A DNA stretch of 64,000 bases. Source: Cryptomeria japonica. Its lineage: Eukaryota > Streptophyta > Pinopsida > Cupressales > Cupressaceae. This document shows, in pieces, positions 55,246 through 64,000 of this stretch. A program made the translations under genes and the position numbers. How positions within the stretch are numbered: position 1 is the stretch's first letter; every line of letters starts with the position of its first letter. The stretch spans positions 123,497,640-123,561,639 of the forward strand of contig NC_081410.1 in NCBI RefSeq assembly GCF_030272615.1, in the 5' to 3' direction. Below the pieces are notes generated by a model that saw only the letters and a list, made by a program, of their open reading frames with translations, was not told the DNA's origin and searched no databases.

Positions 55246-58200
55246 TGAATTTTCTATCATGGAATGTTCAAGGCCTTACTAACCTTGCCAAAAAATATTT
55301 TGTGTGGAATATTAGACCAAGCTCATCCTGGTATTGATGTTTTTGTCTTCAAGAAGTTAAAATTTCAGCTTTCATGTTGGTTGTTGCATGTCATGTGATA
55401 TGGCCAGACGACCTGGTCTTTGCTTCAGAATACGAAGTTGGCCAAGGAGATGTTGTCACTCTTCTATTGCCATGTTAGCATTCTGTTATTGTTGACCATG
55501 GTTCAGATCCCACTCAACGGGCGATGTGGGTCCTCATGTCTGTCGATAATCATTCTTTTAGGGTCATTAATATTTATGCTTCCAATGATTTTCTGGAGTG
55601 AATCTCTTTATGGCATTGAATTTTTTATTTCTTGCCACCTGCCACTTAAGTTATGTGCAGGGATTTTAATATTGTTGAAGTGGCTTCAGATAAAGATGAC
55701 ATTCTACCTTTCTGGTGGACAGTTGGAGAGTGTGAAGCCTTGTTTCACATGCATAATAAATTAGGTCTTTTTTATCCCAATACTTCTCGCCACCCTTCTC
55801 AGGGTGTCTGGCACACTTGGTGTAATTTCAGCGCTGGCTCTAATGGAATTTTCAAATGCCTCGATCATGCTATGATCACTGCGCATTTTTTTTTCTTTTG
55901 GGGAAAATCAATCTATCCTAGTTTTGTCACTTGCCAAGGTCACTCTGTCTGATCACTTTCCCATCAAATTTAGCATTGAATGGATGTCGGGTTGTAGGCA
56001 CGTTTCAAAAATGCAGTTTTTCCTCAATACTTCTCTGCTGAGTCATCCTCCCATGCTGGCCCACATCCAGCAGGTTTGGAATCTTGAGATTCGTCTTACT
56101 CAACCCATTGGTTGGATTGCATGGTGGAATGATGCTATCCAACACACCTCTCATTTATGTGCATCTATGGTAGACATTTGACCTCGTACTGCAGGCGGTC
56201 CCATGAGGCCAATAATAGAGCTCTGAAAGTGGACACTGAAGCTTTAATGGAAAACCCTTTTATCCTTGAATATCAAATTCAAGTGGCTCAATTCAAACAC
56301 AAAAAAAAATTGCAGACTCTCATGCTGCTAAAGGAGCCCAAATTAAGGCTAGATTACATTGGCTCAAGGTTGGGGATTGTTCTTCTAAGGGTTTTTAGCT
56401 CTCAGGGATTATCATTTCTATCCAAGGATTAAACAAATTAAATAAGGGCAATTTCGGATCTCTCTGAGCTTTTGGATATTCTTCAAGCATTTTTTCAAAC
56501 ATTATGAGAAGGTGTTCACAGTGCAGGAAAATTCCCTTTCTCACGATCTTGCTTTGTAATAACTAGCAGTTATTCCCATTCAGCTCTTTAATGCTCAAAG
56601 AGTGTTTTGTGATCAACTACTCACTCTTGAGGAGCTTAAGGAGGTTGTGTTTTCTATGGCAGACAACAAAGTGCCTAGTTGTGATGGCTTTCCTTGTGAA
56701 TTTTACAAGGCTTTATGGCCTTGTGTTGGTGCATACCTCCACGCAGTGTATTTGGAAGCCTTTCATTCCCATTCTCAGGGGTCTCTTATTAATAAGGGGA
56801 ATATCAAATTCATCCGTAAGTCTTGTGATCTAGAGGATATTTGTAATTGGTGGCCTATTACCCTGTTGAATGTTTCGTATAAGATTATTGTGAAAGCCTT
56901 GGCTCTCAAAATCAAGCATTTGCTCCCGCAGATTGTGCGGCCTGAACAAACTGGTTTTATCAAATCCAAATTTATTCAAGATAATATTATTGTAATTTTG
57001 GAAGGCATGAAATGGTCTTGGCATTCTTCATAGAAATCCCTTTTCTTCAAAATTGACTTCGCCAAGGCATATGATCGCATTGAATGACCTTTTATTCTGG
57101 CGATGCTTAGCGCCCTGGGGTTTGGTCCCCACTTCATTCAGTCTATACAAATGCTTTTTGATTATGCATCTACCTACATCACCATTGATGGTCATCAATA
57201 TTCATCTTTTGAGCTTCATGGATCCATTCATCAAGGTTGCCCTCTTGCACCCTCGTTGTATGTGCTTACAGCTAAAGGATTTGGATATTTACTTTCTTCT
57301 GTCATTTCTGTTGGATGTGTCAAGGGGATTTCCCTTCCTAAGTCACCTTCTCATCTTGTTTATGGCCATTTTGTGGATTATTCTTTCCTCACTCTTCTCA
57401 AAGAGGAGAATAATGTCAAGAAAGCCCTTCATTGTCTAGACATATTTTGTCTAGCTTCTGGGTTAGCCATTCAATGGCACAAGACTCGGTGCTATAGGCA
57501 GTATTTCCTCCCGACCCCTTCTTGGTTGCTCTAGTTTGGATGGAAATGGGTTCAGCATGAAATTTTTTTTCATTTTATGAGGCATTCCCTTTTCTTTTTA
57601 GGGTTTTGTTGTCACTCTCTAGAATGTAGTGCTTGCTAGAATAGAGAAGAAGTTTGCCTACTCAATTACCAAGCCTCTTTCCTTGGCTAGAAAATTTTAG
57701 ATTTGTTCTAAAATCCTTGCTACTACTCATGTTTATTATTCTTCGTGTTGGGCTCCTTCTAGAGCTTCTTATTTCAAGCTTGAGAAGCTCTTGAGAGACT
57801 TTCTTTGGCCCAATGACACTGATCATCATGGCTTCCACAGAGTTGCCTAGGATTTTTGTTGTCTCCCTCAGGACTTTGGTGGGCTTGGTCTCTTGTCTAC
57901 TCAGAAACAAGTTTTAGCCCTCTATGCCAAATGGGTGCTTAGAGCTATTTTTGGCAACAAAGCTTGGAAAGTTTTGCTTCGTCACTGCATCTCTTCAGGA
58001 CACCTAGTAACTAGACCAGTCTAGAAGGGTCCAATTGGCTTTCAAACCCTTCTTCTTATGAAAGATGTTGTGTGCATTCAAGGAACTTTTGTTGCCAAAA
58101 GTATTTGGTGTACCTGGGAAGCTATTAAGCCTTGGCTTCTCTAGGATGGTTTAGGTTTTCATGATGACCTTTCCTTCAACCAACACAATCTTTGGTGGTT

Positions 58201-59608
58201 GCCTCTGATTCAAGTGCAGGGGCTCCCTTTGGCCCGTGTCCTTGGAGTGCATGCTTTTCATTTTCATAAACATGGCATTTGTACTCCTCGTGACCTTTTT
58301 TCTCAAACTACCATGAGTCTTCATTCCTAGGAAGATTTGCAGACTTAGTTTCACTTGCTTGACCAAATCGACATACATTTGAGTTGGTGCTCTCTACTTT
58401 GCCTCTGAATATGCTTCACAAAATTTGTATTCATTCTGTGAGACCTTGGTGGAAAGATTGGTGTTGGTTTCCCAACACTTCTTTTTACAGTTATAAACAC
58501 AAGATGGGTTGCCACTAGCTTGTCCCTCATTTGCCTATGGTTCTCACCTTGAATTATAGATGGCATTTGTAGTCTTCACAGAAAGTTTGGCAGTCCAGAT
58601 TCCAGACTATTTGGTCTTCCATTGTTGAGCCTAAGGTGGCACATTTTGCCTAGTGTCTTCATTTTCAAGGCTTGCCTATTAGCTCCCATCTCAGGAATCG
58701 TAAGGCTCCTGACCCTCGTTATCACTTTTGTGGGTTGCCTAATACTTTTATGCATCTCTTCTAGTTTTGTAGAAGAGCCTAGTAGTTGTGGTTTTGGATT
58801 CATGATTTCTTCAAGCCTTTTCAGCTTGAACCCTTTTCTTGGCATATGGTGTTGTTGGGGGATTCTTCGCGGCTTCCTTTCAAATTCATCTAGATTTGGA
58901 ATTCTTTTAGGATGGAAATCCTCTTCAGTTTATGGAAAGATAGAAATTATATTATGTTTTCTCATAGCAGTCTTGATATTAATGTTTCTTTGTATGCTAA
59001 AGCTTGTATATGCAATAATGTGCTATTACAGATTCAAGTGCAGGCCAATAAAGTGGCACTGGAAGTGGCCCACTTGCAAACTTTGCTTGATCACTAGGGC
59101 AATGCCCCATGTATGGTTGCTAGAATTTTTCCAAATTTGATTACCTCCAGTGATTGTTCTCTGCCCTATGGCCATCAGCGCGACTGCAACTCTTTGGTCG
59201 GTGGTTCTTGCACTCCTTGTTCCCAAGCTCCTCGGCACCACTCTGGCAGGTGGAGGCACTCCTCATGTTGTTTCTTAGCTTCTCCGCCTCATAGTGGTTC
59301 TCTATATGGGTGGCCTATGGGTGGTGGTACCTCTTGAGCTCCTAGTGGTTTCGGTTTGCCTACGGGTGGTGGTACCTCTTTGCTTCCTGGTGGTTCCAAA
59401 AGGCTTGACTCTAGTTGACCTTTCTCTTCCAAGTTGGTTCCTCAGCTGGCACTGACAATCTTCTTGGAAGGATAATGAGGATATTGTAGAGGCTGATGAG
59501 GAGTGGTGGGACCTCCTTGACCCCCCTCCTGACCATGCTGATGTATGGGGTAAAAAAGATGATTTAGATCCCCTACCTCCTTCTTTTGCTACTACTCTAG
59601 CTGCTTAA
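55242..59608 (+). pseudogene. LINE ORF2 (endonuclease, RT, zinc region)
   Basis: Starts MMNFLSWNVQGLTNLAKKYF at 55242. Endonuclease parts: FCLQEVK (Glu) near 55348, VMCRDFNIVE near 55650 (Gly of GDFN is Arg), and TLSDHFPIKFSIEW near 55935. RT parts: DNKVPSCDGFPCEFYKALWP (56663 on), NWWPITLLNVSYKIIVKAL, RPEQTGFIKSKFIQDNI, KIDFAKAYDRIE near 57050, HQGCPLAPSLYVL near 57230, and GHFVDYSFL near 57365, where the catalytic F/Y-x-D-D has become FVDY. Later: LRDFLWPNDTDHHGF, FGGLGLLSTQKQVLALYAKW and the C-terminal zinc-type region near 58560-58760. It ends with an acidic tail, DNEDIVEADEEWWDLLDPPP, to about 59608. More than ten stops or shifts. Confidence 0.85.
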
Positions 59609-59769
59609 GATTGTTTTATGTTTATGGCATTTTAGATGACTTGTTGTTTCCAGGCTGGGCCCTTGTGACTCTCAGAGAGTGATCTCTTCCTCCCACTTTT
59701 TTTTGTGAATAGTGTATACTAAACTTTTTTAATGGAATGCCTATTCATAAAAATTAGTTTGTTGTTAAA

Positions 59770-61030
59770 AGGGAGTTAAATATCACTTTAAATAATAACT
59801 AAACATAATTAATAATGTAGTATGCCAAAGAGAACCTTTAGCCATCAAATATTTGGAGACTTATATCCTGTTAAATTAATAAACGGAAATGCTTTCTAAA
59901 TATATTGTAACAAATTCATCCAAAGAAAATTAACTATAAAATAGATTAAAATCAATTGTTAATAAATATTTTATTAATTTATTTTGATTATTTTAATTAT
60001 AAATATTGAGTGATTATGACGATGGTGAGACAAATATTGATTTGATTATTGGATGCGAAGTCATCAATTAATGATTAATAATGTTATTAAATATAATTTA
60101 TTTATTCAAGAACTATTTTATTTTAGACATAAATTAAACTAATAATGTTTACACTTACTTTCGATTTTTAATTGAAAAAATGTTTAATATCATTGAAATA
60201 TTTATTTTATTTACTTACACAATTATTGAAATATATTAAGAGGAAAATTTATGTTGAAAAATTTCTATAAATAAAACAATAAAACTTAATTTTTGACAAG
60301 TAATTAGAATAAACCCAAAAAATATTTGAGATCTACAGTTTTTGAATCTAATAGATATATATCTATCATTAATAAATCTACTTAATCTACTTTTGTAACT
60401 ATTTATAAGTAAGGATGGCAGTGAAATAAATAAAATTTTAGATCTATATATAATTGTTGTACCTTGGCATTATATATCAATTAAAATTATATGAACTATA
60501 ATATTATTGCAAAAGGAAACCAAAAAGTAAGGTCTAAGATAGATCTTGAATTATATAATTAGAAAGAATAAAATTAAAAATTGAGATCTCAAGCCACCCA
60601 ATCCAATGCATTTATCTTGATATATATTGATCCAAATGTTTATGCATAAATTTGTGATCCAAAATAATAATGTTCTATGAAGTTTCCTGACAATGGGGAC
60701 ACAAGGATGGTTTTCAAGGATGAGTGGATCAAAGGCCTAAGTTTGGGGATGATGGGGGTACAACAATAGAGAATGGTGAGGGTGCCCCTAGAAGGAATAT
60801 ACATATAATACCTGAAAAATAGTTATAAAAAGATGTATAAGAATTACATTTCACGTGAAATGTTGATAGATGAACAAAATAGAAAAATTGGAAACACATT
60901 AAAATTTTAAATACTTCAATACTAAATAAAATTTGACAAATGAAAATTATCAAATTGGAAATTTTTATTATATAAAAAATATCATAATGATGATTACAAT
61001 AGGTAGCATGATATCAAAATAAGTAAAAAA
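59770..61030. other. AT-rich, no gene seen
   Basis: Very AT-rich sequence with no recognised coding region, repeat array or RNA gene. Confidence 0.5.
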
Positions 61031-61034
61031 TGTC

Positions 61035-62000
61035 AAAATGTCGTGAAGGGGGGCTTCTAATCATCCCCAAACTCCTCATCATAGAACTACTAGACTCTTT
61101 AGGGTCAAGCTCGGTGAAACTAACACCAACCTAACTTGCATTTGAAGTCATAAAATCCTCATCAATTTTTTCTATCTCCTCTATCTCTACATCCCATCGT
61201 GCTACTAGAATCTCTTTGTATAAAAGTGTCTTGCAATTAATGAGACACAAAGCACTATGTAAAAGCACAAGCTTCCTTATTCTCTTGGATGTAAATTTGT
61301 TCCTCTTAAGAGAGTGGATGAAGCTATAGGTAGACCAATTCCTCTTAGCAACAAAAAACCTAGAAACCTAAGATTATAATCATATGACTAGAGTTATAGT
61401 CAAAGATTCTGGTCCATGACAATTCCACCACAAAATTGGGTGCTCATGCGTCATAGTTGACATATGCATCTTGGTCACCTCAAAGTAAACCATAAGAGTG
61501 GCAATTTTGGTCCACTCAATGTGAATTGTATTGTCATCTATAGGATCATGCATCTTCTCAATGGCCCTAAAGAATATTGTCTTCACCTTAGTATCTTGTA
61601 TTGAAGTAACTCTACCATGCCTAGTCTTGTACCACTTAGAATTCAATGCATATGCAGCCATGTGCAAGATATTGTTGAGCTTCTCTCATCTCCAATGAAT
61701 GATTAGATGAATATGATCATTGTAGAATGCTAATGTGGGGTCATTCTCTTGCATGATATCCTTCATCTAGTCAAAAATACAATCAATGCACTCGTACATA
61801 TCTCCAAGGTCAAGTGAAACTGCATCCCCATATCTCATAACCTATAAAATTGGAGCAATGATGGGGACTATATATTTTGCATCACACCAACAGATATCAC
61901 TCTTCACTTTGTCATAGAAGTGAGCCACTAGATCCAACTTGCTACCACAACCATGAGTTGCAGCGACTCTTATAGGGTGTGTATAGGATCATGGAGGTCC
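61035..62000 (-). pseudogene. hAT-family transposase, C-terminal part
   Basis: Minus strand from about 61990: AATHGCGSKLDLVAHFYDKV, then YECIDCIFD and MKDIMQENDPTLAFYNDHIH, LHMAAYALNSKWYKTRHGRV, VKTIFFRAIEKM, HPILWWNCHGPESLTITLVI. After stops comes FFVAKRNWSTYSFIHSLKRN with FTSKRIRKLVLLHSALCL. The WW-HG and xAxxRxWSxxxxIHxxxRxxL patterns are the hAT dimerisation domain, and the AAYxLNPKW-type segment precedes it in this family. The transposase would cut and paste DNA. The N-terminal BED finger and most of the catalytic region are not seen, nor inverted terminal repeats. Several TAG/TGA/TAA stops. Confidence 0.75.
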
Positions 62001-63700
62001 AAACTAGGCCCTTAAGTGATAATGAAAATTCAGAAAATCAAAGTTAGGAAAATTGACAAAAAAAAAAAAAAAGGTTATTAGCATAATTTGAAAAAATGTA
62101 AGAATAAAATTTGTAGCAAATTGAATCTAGTTTCTAAGCTACTAGTGTTTTTTAATAAAATCTAAATCTATTTGGTGAAGATTTGAAATTTCAATGAAGT
62201 ACTACTAAAATTTTAGGGGAAAAAAAAGTACGTGTATGTTTGTGGATCATAAGTACAAACAAAACTTAATATTTTTTTTTGAAATTTTCAATATAAGTAG
62301 AGGACACATGTCCAGACATGCCACATTTTTTTTGTAACTCTTTGACAAGTAAATAATTAATTATGATTTTTTATTATAACTTTTTAAAAATAAAAAAAAT
62401 TGTTTGTTTGTGAATCATAACTTGGTCAAAAATCCATCAAATTCATTTTTTTTTAAAATCTTATAGTAGATGAAGCACAAAGTGTGCAACATTTTTCAAA
62501 TTAACATGTTAAAGTTATAGATGTTTTTCAAACGGCCTATCAATCAAGAATTTAGACATAATATATGTAAGAAATCAATAATAATTATTTATTAAATTCA
62601 AAATAAGAAAAAAATTATATTGGTAGAAAGCTAAGAATTTCCTTAAAATCCCCTTTTCATTTCATCAATTTTGGGTTAAAAAAAGTCGTTAGCCACATGG
62701 GCGCAATATGGAAGACTAGGGAGAACTTGTAAACACGTTTTTTGTGTTAATTTTCCAGGTTTGGCATGTTCAATTCAAATACCAAAGTATAACTAAGGAA
62801 AATCCCAAGGCTGCAGTTTTTTGTCAAAAAAATGGATATCAATTAGTAATGAATATCCATTACTAATGGATATTTGTTTAGAGCACTAGTTATTTAACTT
62901 TCTTTTTAATAACTAATTTATTATGTCAACTAAATATTTTGATAATTATTTTTTTAGTCTATAACATATAATATAATATAATATCATATAATAAATGAAA
63001 TTAATATATAATATATATTAAATATTATGTATATATGATTGATATAACATTTTATTTTATAAACATCTTTATCTCTAAACCTCTCTCCCAAGAGAACTAT
63101 CTTTCTTTGGTCTCTATATCCTTCACCCTCTCTATTAGGTCTCTATTTATCTCTCCAACCCCCTCCCCTCTCTCTCTATTAGCTCTATATGTATATGTAT
63201 TATCAATAAATAAAAATATTATTATATATTAACAATTTACAAAATATTTATAATGTGAAATAACAAATATTTGTTATTTTATTTTTTGGGCAAAAAAAAC
63301 CTTCGGCACCCTTCATCCTGGTTTTGGTGTTGAATTTGATTAATAATGTATATCCATTTAGTGACGCATATAAAAATGGATAAGTCAATCGTTTTGAGCA
63401 TTCCAATAGCCCCACATTCTTTTTTCTGTCAGAAAACTCATGATCTTTGTTTGTATCATACAAAATTCACCTTTTGGACCAGGTGTTTAAACAAAACTCA
63501 AGCTTTCAATCAATTTTTGAATCTTTTTGGCAAGTGTAATGGGGGACCAAAATTCATTGAAAACAAAAAAAATGCAAGATAAAACTTACAATCGAAGAAA
63601 TTGAAGCTTATAGAGAAAAAGATAGAGAAAGACATAGGAAGAAAAGACATGTATATAAATTACTCATCAAGGCGCTCAATCTTCTTCCTTTCTAATAAAT
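62001..63700. other. AT-rich stretch, small palindrome, no gene seen
   Basis: A-tract near 62060, a short near-palindrome ATTAGTAATGAATATCCATT at 62851 on, and TATAA/TAATA microsatellite text at 62960-63045. No coding region recognised. Confidence 0.5.
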
Positions 63701-63704
63701 GTAA

Positions 63705-64000
63705 TTTCAAGTGAAAAGGAAATTGAATTTGAAAATGTGGAGCATGATATTCAAATTGAAAATGAAAATGTTGAAATTAGTTTTGAAAATGTTGATATTG
63801 AAAATTAAAATATTGAAATTGTTAATGAAAATATTGATATTGAAAATGAAAATGTTGAAATTTTGGTTTGGGAAATGTTAATATTGAAAATGAAAATGTT
63901 GAAATTGGTTTTGGAAATGTTGATATTGAAAATAAAAATGTTCAAATTATTAATGAAAATGTTGAAATTCTTAATGAAAACGTTGATATTACAAATGAAA
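63705..64000 (+). repeat. GAAAATGTTGA(A/T)ATT-type repeat, possibly coding
   Basis: Units of about 15-21 bases built from GAAAATGTTGAAATT and GAAAATGTTGATATT run to the window end. In one frame they give ENENVEISFENVDIEN-like text after SSEKEIEFENVEHDIQ, with a stop near 63808 and shifts later. Could be a low-complexity part of a gene continuing right, or just a minisatellite. Confidence 0.55.

Larger units (their letters stand above)
53877..59751 (+). mobile_element. L1-type LINE, near full length
   Basis: Flanked by the perfect 17-bp duplication AATTAGTTTGTTGTTAA (53860-53876 and 59752-59768), so one insertion of about 5.9 kb. It has ORF1 with zinc knuckle, ORF2 with APE endonuclease, RT and C-terminal zinc region, and a short 3' end CTATTCATAAAA without a long A-tail. 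The exact duplication argues for a fairly recent insertion, yet both ORFs are broken. Confidence 0.9.

Noticed and set aside
58576-58845. Minus-strand frames within the LINE
   Set aside because: Antisense to ORF2, which reads clearly on the plus strand.

Overview
The window looks like a piece of a large, repeat-choked plant nuclear genome, most probably a gymnosperm (conifer-like). The basis is the mix of decayed Ty1/copia and Ty3/gypsy LTR elements, an L1-type LINE, a hAT fossil and a broken NLR resistance gene, all AT-rich. In addition there is a Penelope-like element (PLE) carrying a GIY-YIG endonuclease; PLEs of this kind are reported from conifers but not generally from flowering plants. 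No intact host gene was found. Almost every coding region has frameshifts or in-frame stops, often TAG or TGA where Gln, Arg or Trp is expected.

Layout: 1-5.3 kb is the 5' half of a minus-strand Ty3/gypsy element (gag, knuckle, protease, G-patch) with a leader holding a GCGCTA-type array. 6.5-11.5 kb is the 3' half of a plus-strand Ty3/gypsy element (RNase H, integrase, tandem repeats, 3' LTR with TATA box). 11.5-15.7 kb carries two minus-strand non-pol coding regions of unknown function around an LTR-like stretch. 16.9-21.2 kb is a truncated minus-strand copia (A). 21.47-28.33 kb is a complete non-autonomous LTR element with a 5-bp target duplication (GTAAA), a zinc-knuckle gag-like region and a second long ORF, but no recognisable pol.

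29.17-33.12 kb is a head-to-head pair of 5'-truncated PLE copies. The left copy encodes the GIY-YIG domain and has a hammerhead-ribozyme-like motif downstream on the same strand. Both copies have tails swollen by TA/TG/CA microsatellites, with a long palindrome near 32.1 kb. The right copy abuts a truncated LTR of copia B (33.1-40.25 kb, nearly full length, minus strand). 40.3-42.6 kb shows no gene. 42.58-43.76 kb is a gypsy-type LTR with GC-rich repeats, followed by a minus-strand copia fragment (C).

45.3-52.7 kb is an NLR pseudogene: NB-ARC remains with GLPL and MHD motifs, then an LTR element without recognisable pol (45.86-49.45 kb), then LRR exons carrying a probable tRNA-derived SINE. 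53.88-59.75 kb is an L1-type LINE with 17-bp target duplications and an overlapping ORF1 stop/ORF2 start. 61.0-62.0 kb is the C-terminus of a hAT transposase on the minus strand. The window ends in a repeat able to encode an Asn/Glu/Val/Ile-rich peptide. The parts do not form a host pathway; they record nested and adjacent insertions. The most interesting items are the PLE/ribozyme unit and the pol-less LTR elements that carry non-viral ORFs.
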